Part shown: piece by piece, positions 6,322 through 15,129 of the stretch
How the letters are laid out: every line of letters begins with the position of its first letter
Position numbering within the stretch: position 1 is the stretch's first letter
DNA from: Halocynthiibacter namhaensis
Lineage (GTDB): Bacteria; Pseudomonadota; Alphaproteobacteria; Rhodobacterales; Rhodobacteraceae
NCBI RefSeq assembly: GCF_000812685.1
Contig: NZ_JWIF01000028.1
Span: 1 to 40,958 of the forward strand
Direction: 5' to 3'
DNA length: 40,958 nucleotides
Notes under the pieces: model-generated
Told to the model about the DNA's origin: nothing
The model's input: only the letters and a program-made list of their open reading frames with translations
Database searches by the model: none
Made by a program: the position numbers and the translations under genes

Positions 6322-8418
6322 CTAGTTGTCATAGTAGCCAAGATGTTGCCCCATGCGCCCGCCATAGGCAAAGTCGCGAAGGCCCGCAGGACTGATTTGG
6401 TTCAAGACAAAACCAGTGGGTTTGAGGTTCACCATTTCAAACAGGCGCAACCCGGATTTGATCTGTGCGCTTGTGGTCTTATCCCAGCGAACTGTGAATA
6501 GGATTGTATCCGCATGCTGGCCAAGAACCCGGGCATCAGGCACAGCAAGTACAGGCGGGCTATCGATTAAGATCGTGTCCCAAGAGGCGCGCGCGGTATC
6601 CAGCAAGTCGCCGAACTTGGAGGACCCAAACAGATCTGCCGCGTTTACGCGCGAGGTGTCCCCAGTTAAAATATCAATACCTGACGTTTCTACGTGATAC
6701 GTTGCATTCCGAAGGGGTTTGCCATCGATCAACACATCTGCAATTCCGGAAGTGTTTGGAATTTGTAGGAATTTGTTTAGCACGCCGCGTCGAATGTCCC
6801 CCTCAATCAACAACACCTTTTTGCCGCTCTGCGCAAAATTTTGGGCCAGGGCCAATGTGGTCGTTGTTTTGCCTTCACCTGGAATAGCTGAGGTGGATAA
6901 GATGATCTGGGGCGGGTTGTCTGGGTTGGACAGCATCAGTGATGTGCGTAGATTTCGTATGGCCTCCGCAGCGGATGACATGGGTTTTTTGTCAAGATAG
7001 TTCAAAACGGCTGCTGTTGTGCCGTCGGCGATTTTGGGGATCTCACCTAACACACTGTAACCGGTCGCGTCTTCGATGTCGCGGGCACTACGGATGCGCG
7101 GGCTGATCATCTGGCGAAGCGCGACCACAGTCACGCCAGCTGCGAGACCCATGACCAACGCCAGCGCAAGTATAAGCCCCCGACGCGGCGTCGCAGGTGA
7201 CGTGGGCACCATGGCTTTTGATAGAACGCGACTATCAGCCTGTTGAATTCCTTGCTGCGCAGAGGTTTCTTTAAAGCGGGTTAAAAAATGTTCATATAAT
7301 ATGCGATTTGCGTCGCCTTCGCGTGTGAGTTGTTGCAGGCGGATTAAGTCTTGGTTTTGCTTGGAAATACGATCTGCCAAGTTCGCCATGGCGATGCGCA
7401 GTGTTTCCGCTTGGGCCTGCAGGCGAGATGCGTTCAATTCCGCACGCTGTATAAATTGCGTTGCTGCCTGTTGGAATGCAGTCTGGGCCTGGGGGTCGTC
7501 TGTCGACATCCACGCGCGGAACAAAGCCTCTAGGTCGCGATCATTTGCAAGTGCCGTCAACAGTGATGGGTCATCGGTATCTCGTAGGGACTGTACAAAC
7601 TGTGCCTGGGCCTCTGCGTCGGACTGGGCATCTCCATAGCGCAATCTTTGATCTTTGAGTTGACGTTCCAGCGCGTGCAAGCTTTCTTGACTGATCAGGT
7701 CTGTGTTCGAACTGAATGTGTTGATCTGACGCTCAGAGTTCTCCAACGCGACTTGCAGTTCACTAACTCGGCCCGATAGCCATGACGTCGCTTGGCGCAT
7801 GGCCTCGTTCTTGGCGTCCAATTGGTTCTGAATGTAGACTTGAACGATTGTATCCGCGATCAGCGCGGATTTTTCCGGGTTATAAGTTTCAACCACCACG
7901 GTGAAAACCAAACTGAACGGAATATTGCGGACATGGGTCTTGGAGATCAACGCATCGACTGTTTTGCTTAATATTTGGCGTTCTGAAGGTGAAGGCGCAG
8001 GATCGAGTCCCAATGCATTTTTGAGCCGCTTATACAATCCGTCGGGGCGTAAGGATTCGTTGAATTCTGCATCTCTCATCAGATCCAATTGTTGCGTCAC
8101 CTGTTTCATCAGGTCACGTGCACGCAGAACTTCGACCTCTGAATTCACAATGGCGCTGTCGTTTGACAGGCCACTTACAACGCTTTCGATATCAACGACT
8201 TGTTCCAGTCTTGTCTCGAGAATGATGTCTGCGCGGGCTCGGAAAATTGGGGATGAGGCGACAAATGCAAAATAGCCGCCAACGCCACAGAATATTGCGG
8301 TGAGCCAAAAGATCGTCCATTTCCCACGCCACATCGCGCTGGGCAAGGCCAGAATATTGATCGTGTCCGCAGGGATATGATGGTGTCCGAAGTGTCGATT
8401 GAGACTTGGTTCTGTCAT
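6322..8418 (-). CDS. EPS chain-length regulator / BY-kinase (Wzc/ExoP-like)
   Basis: A 698-residue inner-membrane protein. The Wzz domain is bounded by membrane segments near residues 33-55 and 415-434, with a long coiled-coil periplasmic region between (about 200-390). A cytoplasmic tyrosine autokinase domain follows: Walker A GEGKTTTT at 514-521, Walker A' LLIEGDIRR at about 536-544, Walker B ILIDSPP at about 616-622. A tyrosine-containing tail (Y near GGRMGQHLGYYDN) could be the autophosphorylation cluster, though it is short. It controls polymer length and gates Wza. ATG 8418 is preferred over ATG 8490 because GGAG lies five bases upstream; the longer form would add 24 polar residues. Confidence 0.9.
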   Translation of the reverse strand: MTEPSLNRHFGHHHIPADTINILALPSAMWRGKWTIFWLTAIFCGVGGYFAFVASSPIFRARADIILETRLEQVVDIESVVSGLSNDSAIVNSEVEVLRARDLMKQVTQQLDLMRDAEFNESLRPDGLYKRLKNALGLDPAPSPSERQILSKTVDALISKTHVRNIPFSLVFTVVVETYNPEKSALIADTIVQVYIQNQLDAKNEAMRQATSWLSGRVSELQVALENSERQINTFSSNTDLISQESLHALERQLKDQRLRYGDAQSDAEAQAQFVQSLRDTDDPSLLTALANDRDLEALFRAWMSTDDPQAQTAFQQAATQFIQRAELNASRLQAQAETLRIAMANLADRISKQNQDLIRLQQLTREGDANRILYEHFLTRFKETSAQQGIQQADSRVLSKAMVPTSPATPRRGLILALALVMGLAAGVTVVALRQMISPRIRSARDIEDATGYSVLGEIPKIADGTTAAVLNYLDKKPMSSAAEAIRNLRTSLMLSNPDNPPQIILSTSAIPGEGKTTTTLALAQNFAQSGKKVLLIEGDIRRGVLNKFLQIPNTSGIADVLIDGKPLRNATYHVETSGIDILTGDTSRVNAADLFGSSKFGDLLDTARASWDTILIDSPPVLAVPDARVLGQHADTILFTVRWDKTTSAQIKSGLRLFEMVNLKPTGFVLNQISPAGLRDFAYGGRMGQHLGYYDN

Positions 8419-8617
8419 GGGGCTCCGATGTGGGTTCTTTACGTCGGTGGTGTCGTTGGATGGGTGAACTATATCAAGAAATCCACGCATCTAAGTTAAC
8501 GCAAACTATGATGAATGATTGAAAAAAACAACCCTAAGGAAATATTGATACAACTCAGAGGTGTTTGGTGGTATGTTGCACAAACGTGCTTTGCGGACCA
8601 TCAAGAGGTAAAATCAG
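8419..8617. promoter_or_regulatory. Divergent EPS promoter region
   Basis: The leftward wzc-wza-spike-wzy group and the rightward manC group start on either side of this 199-base gap, so promoters for both must lie here or overlap the start of wzc. The part from about 8505 to 8580 is AT-rich. No full CtrA box or other confident operator was seen. The manC ribosome site is AGAGGT about nine bases before ATG 8618. Confidence 0.5.
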
Positions 8618-10054
8618 ATGTTTACAGTCTATCCGGTCATTTTATGTGGTGGGTCAGGGACACGGTTGTGGCCATTGTCACGCAAAAGCTATCCGAAACA
8701 ATTCGTCCCGGTGGTGGGCGAGAAAACCCTATTTCAAGCCTCAGCAGAACGTATGTCTGGGCGGGGCGAAAGGATGGATTTTGCAAAGCCATTGATACTG
8801 ACCAACTCGAATTTTCGCTTCATTGTAACCGAACAGCTGAGCGAGATCGGAATCGACCCCGGCGCAGTTTTGATTGAACCGGAAGGGCGCAACACCGGCC
8901 CTGCTGTCCTTGCCGCCGCGCTCCATTTGCTGGGGCAAGACCCACATGCGGTGATGCTGGTCGCCCCATCTGATCACGTCGTTCCGAACGTGGCAGCATT
9001 TCACAGGGCGATCAGTCGGGGTATGGCCGCTGTCCAAGACGGTCAACTTGTGACATTCGGTATTCAGCCTACCCATGCAGAAACCGCATATGGGTATCTC
9101 GAACTTTCCGAAACCCCGGATGCTGACGAGACTGCTGTTGCTCTTAACAGATTTGTAGAAAAGCCCAGTGCAACACGAGCGGCCGAAATGCTGAAGGCAG
9201 GAAATTATATGTGGAATGCCGGTATCTTTTTGTTCCGGGCGAGAGATATTGTTGCTGCGTTTAAATCTCATGCGGCGTCCATGATGGAACCGGCCATGTC
9301 TTCGGTCGAGAATGCAACATCCGATCTTGGCTTCTTACGTCTTGAACCAGACAGCTGGGCGCAGCTGGACGACATTTCCTTGGACTATGCGGTTATGGAG
9401 CATGCCCAGAACCTATGTGTTGTTCCGTTTGGGGGCGGCTGGTCTGACTTGGGGGGGTGGGACGCAGTTTGGCGTGAAAGTACAGCAAATGGGCAAGGTG
9501 TTGTGACCTCAAGTCAAGCCAGCGAAATTGATTGTGAGAATACATTGCTGCGTTCGGAAAATTCGGGGGTTGAACTTGTTGGGATTGGCCTGAAAAACGT
9601 AATGGCAATCGCGACTAAGGATGCGGTTTTGGTGGCCGATATGTCTCGTGCGCAAGACGTCAAAAAAGCGGTGGATCTCTTGAAGGCTAAGGGAGCGCAG
9701 CAAGCGACCGTATTCGCCAAAGATCACCGCCCGTGGGGATGGTTTGAAAGCCTCGTCGTTGGGGACCGCTTCCAAGTGAAACGGATCCACGTGCATCCTC
9801 AGGCCTCGCTGAGCTTGCAAAGCCATGTTCACCGATCTGAACATTGGGTGGTTGTTGAAGGAACTGCAACGGTCACGATCGGCAACGAAGTGAAATTGGT
9901 GACAGAGAATGAAAGCGTCTATGTACCGCTTGGCGCAGTTCACCGCATGGAGAACGCGGGCAAAATTCCAATGGTTTTGATCGAAGTGCAAACTGGGAGC
10001 TATGTCGGAGAAGACGATATCGTACGATATGACGATATATATGCCCGAGGGTAG
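8618..10054 (+). CDS. manC: Mannose-1-phosphate guanylyltransferase / mannose-6-phosphate isomerase (bifunctional)
   Basis: A 478-residue type II enzyme. The N-terminal nucleotidyltransferase domain has the signature GGSGTRLWPLSR at residues 11-22, followed by YPKQF and later the FVEKP motif; it makes GDP-mannose from mannose-1-phosphate and GTP. The C-terminal cupin (from about residue 370) contains the metal-binding HPQASLSLQ-HVHRSEHW segment of type II phosphomannose isomerases and interconverts fructose-6-P and mannose-6-P. Length matches AlgA/XanB/CpsB enzymes. It supplies GDP-mannose both for mannosyl transfer and for the GDP-mannose 3,5-epimerase in the same operon. AGAGGT precedes the ATG. 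Confidence 0.95.
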   Translation: MFTVYPVILCGGSGTRLWPLSRKSYPKQFVPVVGEKTLFQASAERMSGRGERMDFAKPLILTNSNFRFIVTEQLSEIGIDPGAVLIEPEGRNTGPAVLAAALHLLGQDPHAVMLVAPSDHVVPNVAAFHRAISRGMAAVQDGQLVTFGIQPTHAETAYGYLELSETPDADETAVALNRFVEKPSATRAAEMLKAGNYMWNAGIFLFRARDIVAAFKSHAASMMEPAMSSVENATSDLGFLRLEPDSWAQLDDISLDYAVMEHAQNLCVVPFGGGWSDLGGWDAVWRESTANGQGVVTSSQASEIDCENTLLRSENSGVELVGIGLKNVMAIATKDAVLVADMSRAQDVKKAVDLLKAKGAQQATVFAKDHRPWGWFESLVVGDRFQVKRIHVHPQASLSLQSHVHRSEHWVVVEGTATVTIGNEVKLVTENESVYVPLGAVHRMENAGKIPMVLIEVQTGSYVGEDDIVRYDDIYARG

Positions 10055-10154
10055 TTTTGTAGAATACTTCACTGTCGTTACTTTGAAATGCGTAAATGTA
10101 AAACGTATACATTCCAATCCCTTACCTAAATACCACCTTAGATTGTGCATATCG

Positions 10155-10170
10155 TTAAATTTTTGTTAAC
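10155..10170 (+). promoter_or_regulatory. Candidate CtrA binding site
   Basis: The sequence TTAAATTTTTGTTAAC fits the full CtrA box TTAA-N7-TTAAC exactly. It lies 100 bases upstream of the sugar transferase start at 10271, within the 216-base gap after manC. CtrA is the alphaproteobacterial response regulator for motility, surface and GTA genes in Rhodobacterales. The site is AT-rich, so chance cannot be excluded, but the position is sensible for control of EPS initiation. Confidence 0.5.
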
Positions 10171-10270
10171 CAATCTCGCCTTTATTGATCAGGATCATGG
10201 TGAATCCCAATTGGCAAAATTCATCATTCATTACGTTCATACGTACCACAGGATACGCAAGGAAATAGGC

Positions 10271-10984
10271 ATGAATGTGAATGGCTTAACATCGAAGGCA
10301 ACCCCGCGGCCCACCCCTGCCGCCACAGCTTCAACGCTGCGATCACTGTCATCGGATGCTGAGTTTCGACCCAAATTTTATGCGCGTATCGGAAAGCGCG
10401 TATTCGATGTTGTTGGCGTGCTGCTGTTACTGCCATTGGTTGTGCCTTTGATCTTGTTATTTTGGATGATCACACGAAAAGATGGTGGGCCCGGCCTATT
10501 TGGGCACCATAGAATAGGACAAAATGGGACGCGGTTTACATGTTGGAAGCTGCGGACAATGGCTGTGGATGCAGAAGAACAGCTGGCGCAACACCTGAAG
10601 AACTGTCCAGCTGCACGAGCGGAATGGGACGCAAACTTTAAACTAGCCATCGATCCCCGCGTGACCCCGCTTGGGAATTTTCTACGCAAATCGAGTTTGG
10701 ATGAACTCCCTCAGTTTTTGAACGTGTTGCGCGGAGACATGAGCCTTGTGGGCCCGCGTCCCGTGGTCAGTGATGAATTGGCCCTATATGGGACGCAGGC
10801 GGCGCTTTATCTTAGGTGCAAGCCAGGATTGACTGGCCGCTGGCAGATCTCCGGCCGCAACAACGTAAGCTACGCAGAACGTGTGAAAATGGATGTGGAA
10901 TACATCCAGGAAATGTCCCTTTTTAGGGATCTAAGTATCGTCTTGCAAACCGCTTTCGTGGTCGTGAAGGCGACTGGAAAATAA
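10271..10984 (+). CDS. Undecaprenyl-phosphate sugar-1-phosphate transferase (ExoY/RfbP-type)
   Basis: A 237-residue initiating glycosyltransferase of the bacterial sugar transferase family. It has one hydrophobic segment near residues 42-66 (VFDVVGVLLLLPLVVPLIL) and the conserved cytosolic part with KLRTM near 97-101, KSSLDELPQFLNVLRGDMS and SLVGPRPV, then PGLTGRWQISGRN. It attaches the first sugar phosphate, often galactose or glucose, to undecaprenyl phosphate at the inner membrane. ATG 10271 is chosen because AAGGAA lies upstream; an earlier in-frame ATG at 10145 would overlap the CtrA-like box and add residues unlike the family. Confidence 0.92.
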   Translation: MNVNGLTSKATPRPTPAATASTLRSLSSDAEFRPKFYARIGKRVFDVVGVLLLLPLVVPLILLFWMITRKDGGPGLFGHHRIGQNGTRFTCWKLRTMAVDAEEQLAQHLKNCPAARAEWDANFKLAIDPRVTPLGNFLRKSSLDELPQFLNVLRGDMSLVGPRPVVSDELALYGTQAALYLRCKPGLTGRWQISGRNNVSYAERVKMDVEYIQEMSLFRDLSIVLQTAFVVVKATGK

Positions 10985-11053
10985 CACCCTTGGCCAGGCA
11001 GGTGGCGACGGGGGAAACCCACAAAGGATCACTTGAAGAACGGGAGTAAGTAA

Positions 11054-12034
11054 ATGCAAAGAACAGCCCTTGTATGTGGCGCCGGTGGCTTCATTGGCGG
11101 TCATTTGGTCAAGCGTTTGAAAGCTGAAGGCTTTTGGGTGCGTGGCGTTGATCTGAAAGAACAGGAATATGGTGTTTCCGCTGCCGATGATTTTGTGCTG
11201 GGTGACTTGCGCGAACAAAGCACCATCCGCGAAGTGATCAATATACAATTTGATGAAGTTTACCAGTTGGCCGCTGATATGGGGGGGGCAGGGTATATAT
11301 TTACTGGCGAAAACGACGCAAATGTTATGCATAATTCTGCATCCATCAATTTGAACGTCGTGGACCAGTGCCACAAACTCGGCATTAAGCGCGTTTTCTA
11401 CAGCTCATCCGCTTGCATGTACCCAGAGCATAACCAACTTGACCCGAATAATCCAAACTGTGCCGAAGACAGCGCATACCCGGCAAATCCCGACAGCGAA
11501 TATGGGTGGGAAAAGCTTTTCTCGGAACGTTTGTATCTCGCCTATAATCGCAATTTCGATATGGAATGCCGGATCGCTAGGTATCACAATATTTTTGGCC
11601 CAGAAGGCACGTGGGACGGAGGCAAGGAAAAGGCCCCGGCTGCGATTTGTCGAAAGGTTGCCGTTGCGCAAGACGGCGGCACGATTGATGTATGGGGTGA
11701 TGGCCTTCAAACGCGTTCTTTTCTCTACATAGATGAATGTGTGGAAGGCACGATTAAGTTGTTGCGTTCCGACTTTGAGGGGCCTGTTAACATTGGATCA
11801 GAGGAGATGATCTCGATCAATAACCTCGCAAATATGGCGATATCGATCTCGGGGAAGTCTCTTAAGATAAACAATATCGCCGGTCCCGAAGGTGTCAGAG
11901 GGCGAAATTCTGACAATCGATTGATTATGGATCGACTGGGATGGGCCCCGAACCAATCGCTGCGCACCGGAATTGAAAAGACATATCATTGGATTGCCGC
12001 CGAACTCATGCGGAAGCACAGTCAGGCCGCATGA
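11054..12034 (+). CDS. GDP-mannose 3,5-epimerase (plant-type GME)
   Basis: A 326-residue extended short-chain dehydrogenase/reductase. The NAD site is GAGGFIG at residues 9-15. The residues known to act in Arabidopsis GME are all present at a constant offset of 24: Cys121 in SSACMYP (Cys145), Tyr150 and Lys154 in YGWEK (Tyr174/Lys178) and Lys193 in GGKEKAPAA (Lys217). AADMGGAGYI, WGDGLQTRSF and GPEGVRGRNSDN also match. The enzyme should convert GDP-D-mannose to GDP-L-galactose (and GDP-L-gulose), feeding L-galactose into the EPS. A different NDP-sugar epimerase is unlikely given this match. The ATG has GGGAG upstream; the stop overlaps the acyltransferase start. Confidence 0.9.
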   Translation: MQRTALVCGAGGFIGGHLVKRLKAEGFWVRGVDLKEQEYGVSAADDFVLGDLREQSTIREVINIQFDEVYQLAADMGGAGYIFTGENDANVMHNSASINLNVVDQCHKLGIKRVFYSSSACMYPEHNQLDPNNPNCAEDSAYPANPDSEYGWEKLFSERLYLAYNRNFDMECRIARYHNIFGPEGTWDGGKEKAPAAICRKVAVAQDGGTIDVWGDGLQTRSFLYIDECVEGTIKLLRSDFEGPVNIGSEEMISINNLANMAISISGKSLKINNIAGPEGVRGRNSDNRLIMDRLGWAPNQSLRTGIEKTYHWIAAELMRKHSQAA

Positions 12035-13062
12035 GTCCGCACGAAAAGCAACGCCTGCAGAACTTACAGATCTTGCGATTTGTAGCAGCTTTCCTTGTTG
12101 TTTGGTTTCATTGGACTTCGTTGTATGCCTCTGTTGGGCATGAGATTCGAGTGTTTCAGATTGGCGTATTTGGGGTTGATCTGTTTTTTGTTCTCAGTGG
12201 GTTTATCATGGCGCATATGTATGCAAATGCCCGGCCCACTTCTTTGTGGTTTCTACAGCGCCGTGTTGCACGATTACTTCCCTTGTACTGGTTGGCCACG
12301 GTATTGTTCTTTGTGACGGTGCAAGTCGCGACCCATCTTTCCAGCGAACCCGCAACCCTTGTAAAACTGGCCAAATCTCTGGCGTTCATCCCATACCTTC
12401 GTGAAAGTGACAAAATTCAGCCATTGTTGTTCTTGGGCTGGACATTGAATTACGAGGTGCTGTTTTACGTTGTATTCGCGATCGGATTGCAAACCCCCAA
12501 ACCTGTCGGCGTTACGATATGTCTGCTGATTGGTGGCGTGACGGCAGGATATGTATTGCAGCCGACCCAAGTGATTTTCCGTTTTTGGTTGGAGCCAATT
12601 CTATTGGAATTTGTTGCGGGCATGGTTGGCTTTAAGATCTACGATATAATGCGCAAACATCCAATGGCCCGCTTATGCGGTGTTGCATTGATGTTGGGTG
12701 GGGCTTTGCTCTGTGTTTTGCTATTTCAGCGGTTTTCGCACCTAGGAACACATCGTATCATTGTGTTTTTACTTCCTGCGACAATGATCGTCGTTGGTGC
12801 GTCCCTAGCCCCGAATTTTTCCGTTATTTGGACGCAAGTTTCATCCAAACTGGGCGACGCTTCATATGCGATCTATTTGGTTCACCCATACATGATGAAA
12901 GTGTTGATCATGGCCTTGCCTGCGACGTTTCCCTTTGCGCTGACCTCGTCGATTATGATCATTACCGTCTGCGCCATGTCTTATGTGACCTTCGTGTATT
13001 TCGAACGACCTGCAATGAAAGCTATTCAAAAGGTAAGATTGCGGAAGGAGATAAGAACATGA
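12031..13062 (+). CDS. Acyltransferase 3 family membrane protein
   Basis: A 343-residue protein with about ten membrane segments. It shows the Acyl_transf_3 hallmarks: LQILRFVAAFLVVWFHW near residues 12-28, GVDLFFVLSGFIM at about 49-61 and RRVARLLPLYWL at about 76-87, ending with ASYAIYLVHPY and YFERP. Such proteins O-acetylate (or otherwise acylate) exopolysaccharide sugars in the inner membrane. ATG 12031 overlaps the epimerase stop as ATGA, so translation is coupled. The stop in turn overlaps the glycosyltransferase start. Substrate and acyl group cannot be read from the sequence. Confidence 0.92.
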   Translation: MSPHEKQRLQNLQILRFVAAFLVVWFHWTSLYASVGHEIRVFQIGVFGVDLFFVLSGFIMAHMYANARPTSLWFLQRRVARLLPLYWLATVLFFVTVQVATHLSSEPATLVKLAKSLAFIPYLRESDKIQPLLFLGWTLNYEVLFYVVFAIGLQTPKPVGVTICLLIGGVTAGYVLQPTQVIFRFWLEPILLEFVAGMVGFKIYDIMRKHPMARLCGVALMLGGALLCVLLFQRFSHLGTHRIIVFLLPATMIVVGASLAPNFSVIWTQVSSKLGDASYAIYLVHPYMMKVLIMALPATFPFALTSSIMIITVCAMSYVTFVYFERPAMKAIQKVRLRKEIRT

Positions 13063-14321
13063 GCTTGAACATCCTAATTCATGACTATGCCGGGCACCCT
13101 TTCCAAGTTGAATTGTCGCGTAAATTGGCCGCCCGGGGGCATCGGGTGACACATGCCTGGTTCCACGCTGATGCGGGGCCAAAGGGAGTGATGAAACGGT
13201 TACAGCAAGACCCAACCGAGTTGGTATTTCGGCCCGTAGGTGCGGACATTTCCTATTCCAAAACAAATTTCCTTAAACGCCGTGCCGGTGATCGAAAGTA
13301 TGGGCGGGCTGTCGCCGATCTTATTGCTGAGATCGCACCAGATGTCGTCATCTCGGGCAACACCCCCACCGAGGCTCAGGATCCGATCGTTCGGGCATGC
13401 CATGATCACCACATTCCGTTTGTGTTCTGGTGCCAAGATTTTTTCTCAATTGCTGCGTCCGATTTACTGGCCCAAAAAATGCCGGGAATTGGTCATTCGA
13501 TTGGAGCTTGGTATCGGTATCTTGAGCGTCGGCAAATGCGGCGCTCGGCGCGGATCTTGCACATAACGGACGCTTTTTCAGAACAAACGGATCGGTGGGG
13601 TATTCCCAGATCGAAGGTGGTTGTTATTCCGAATTGGGGTGCGCTTGAAAACATTGATGTTCTAGATCGCGACAGGATGTGGGCGCGTGATCATGACTTG
13701 GGGGATGGTATACGATTTCTTTATTCTGGAACACTCGCGCTGAAACACAACCCCGCGCTTCTTGAGGCCCTGGCAGGAGAGCTAAGTCATGCTGAGAAGT
13801 TGGTTGTTGTCTCTGCTGGGGTTGGAGCTGAATACCTGCGGAGCAAGCAAAGCAGCGGAAATCTATCTCACCTAACGCTTCTGCCGCTGCAACCATTTGA
13901 AATTATGCAGGATGTACTGGCATCAGGAGATGTATTGCTCTGTGTGATTGAACGCAATGCTGGGAAATATTCAGTGCCATCGAAATTGTTAACTTATCTA
14001 TGCGCTGGTCGGCCTATCGTTTTGGCGGCTCCTGCTGAGAACCTTGCAGTGTCGATTTTGCGCGAAAGCGGTGCTGGCATCGTCGTGGAACCGGAAGATG
14101 TCTCAGGCTTCGTAGTGGGAGCTTTGTCATTTCGGGATGACCCAGAAAAGGGGCTACAGGCGGGCAGGGCCGGACGGGCATGGGCCGAGAAACACTTCGA
14201 CTTGGAGGCGATCTCGGATCGATTTGAAGACTTGTTTCACGCCGCAATTTCGGAAACGAAAGGTCATCGTCGTTGCAGTGCCGAGGCCTCTAGCTCAGCC
14301 AGTGTCGGGGCCGGAAGTTGA
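13059..14321 (+). CDS. Glycosyltransferase family 4-like protein
   Basis: A 420-residue GT-B enzyme. The N-terminal half begins MSLNILIHDYAGHPFQVEL and has the GT4 acceptor-domain look; the C-terminal half carries VVIPNWG, FLYSGTLALKHNPALL, then YSVPSKLLTYLCAGRPIVL and ESGAGIVVEPEDV, the donor-binding region with its conserved Glu. It resembles WbuB-type transferases of polysaccharide loci. It is the only ordinary glycosyltransferase in the cluster. AAGGAG lies eight bases before ATG 13059, which overlaps the acyltransferase stop. Its last 58 bases are antisense to the 3' end of paaX. Confidence 0.9.
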   Translation: MSLNILIHDYAGHPFQVELSRKLAARGHRVTHAWFHADAGPKGVMKRLQQDPTELVFRPVGADISYSKTNFLKRRAGDRKYGRAVADLIAEIAPDVVISGNTPTEAQDPIVRACHDHHIPFVFWCQDFFSIAASDLLAQKMPGIGHSIGAWYRYLERRQMRRSARILHITDAFSEQTDRWGIPRSKVVVIPNWGALENIDVLDRDRMWARDHDLGDGIRFLYSGTLALKHNPALLEALAGELSHAEKLVVVSAGVGAEYLRSKQSSGNLSHLTLLPLQPFEIMQDVLASGDVLLCVIERNAGKYSVPSKLLTYLCAGRPIVLAAPAENLAVSILRESGAGIVVEPEDVSGFVVGALSFRDDPEKGLQAGRAGRAWAEKHFDLEAISDRFEDLFHAAISETKGHRRCSAEASSSASVGAGS

Positions 14322-15085
14322 TCAAGCAGATCGAATGTAAGATCGCGGCAGGCTTCCCCGCGCCAATTTGGGGGAAAAAACATATCTGGCAGGTTGGGAA
14401 TGCGCAGCACGATTTTCCGCCAGCGGTGTACGGTCAACGTCCGTAATGCTGCGCGTTGAACAGGGTCAAAAGTTCCGGCGGCACTGATCATCGCATTGGT
14501 CTGGGTCAATGCATGTTCCAATGCGAGTGCGGCGTCAGCCAAATCTTGTGGACAAACAGAACTTTGCATCCAATGTGGAACCGTCTTCGGTGTGATCGCG
14601 AAGACCATAAGATCCTTGGGTAGATCCATGTCATCACTGGGGATCAAAGCAAACCGCCGAGACAGCTCTACGGCAGACGTCACTTCACGCAAAACCGGCT
14701 CCAAGCCTGTATCACTGGATGCACCTACGATATTCCAATGTTGTGTGGTCGTTCGTGCGCGGGCATAGATGCGCGGTGTCGCGGATACAGTATCCTTGCG
14801 CCCTCGTTGGGTGAGCTGGTGCTGACTGCTACGCCCTTCACGAATGCTATCAACCCAGCCTTCCTTGCGTAAACGGTGCAAGGCGACGCGAATGGCCTCA
14901 GCTCGGATCCCCATCAGGCCTGCGATTTCAGTAAGGGCAACGCCGCTGATGTGGTCGCCGTCATGCTGTGCTAGGTCGCCAAAAAGCGAAACAATCACAG
15001 ACCAAACCCGTTGGGGCAGGGGATCCCTCAGTGCCTCAACTGCGTTACTGAAAATATCTATCTTGGAGTTTTGTGAAACAATCAT
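14264..15085 (-). CDS. paaX: PaaX-type transcriptional repressor of phenylacetate genes
   Basis: A 273-residue regulator. The N-terminal winged helix (about residues 20-100) includes GVALTEIAGLMGIRAEAIRVALHRLRKEGWV, close to the PaaX signature. The remainder has the PaaX dimer/C-terminal pattern (WNIVGAS, PDLPDMFFPPNWRG-like end). In E. coli PaaX represses paa genes and is released by phenylacetyl-CoA. It is the last gene of the dctPQM-P450-paaZ-paaX operon, 44 bases after paaZ. A perfect inverted repeat (15084-15109) covers its start codon and ribosome site. It is convergent with and overlaps the EPS glycosyltransferase gene by 58 bases. Confidence 0.9.
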   Translation of the reverse strand: MIVSQNSKIDIFSNAVEALRDPLPQRVWSVIVSLFGDLAQHDGDHISGVALTEIAGLMGIRAEAIRVALHRLRKEGWVDSIREGRSSQHQLTQRGRKDTVSATPRIYARARTTTQHWNIVGASSDTGLEPVLREVTSAVELSRRFALIPSDDMDLPKDLMVFAITPKTVPHWMQSSVCPQDLADAALALEHALTQTNAMISAAGTFDPVQRAALRTLTVHRWRKIVLRIPNLPDMFFPPNWRGEACRDLTFDLLDQLPAPTLAELEASALQRR

Positions 15086-15109
15086 GCCCCCTTATAGGTC
15101 AGGGGGCAT
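15084..15109 (-). promoter_or_regulatory. Perfect inverted repeat over the paaX ribosome site
   Basis: Two perfect 9-base arms (ATGCCCCCT and AGGGGGCAT) are separated by 8 bases. In the paaX mRNA the downstream arm contains the purine-rich ribosome site and the A and T of the start codon, so the hairpin would hide translation initiation. As DNA it could equally be a protein operator for autoregulation by PaaX. It sits in the 44-base gap between paaZ and paaX and has no U-run, so a simple terminator is less likely. Confidence 0.7.
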
Positions 15110-15129
15110 GCAGATGCTATCGTCCAATC

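Noticed and set aside
12675-13058. Long upstream extension of the glycosyltransferase frame
   Set aside because: It lies within the acyltransferase gene in another frame; ATG 13059 has a strong ribosome site and matches the family start.
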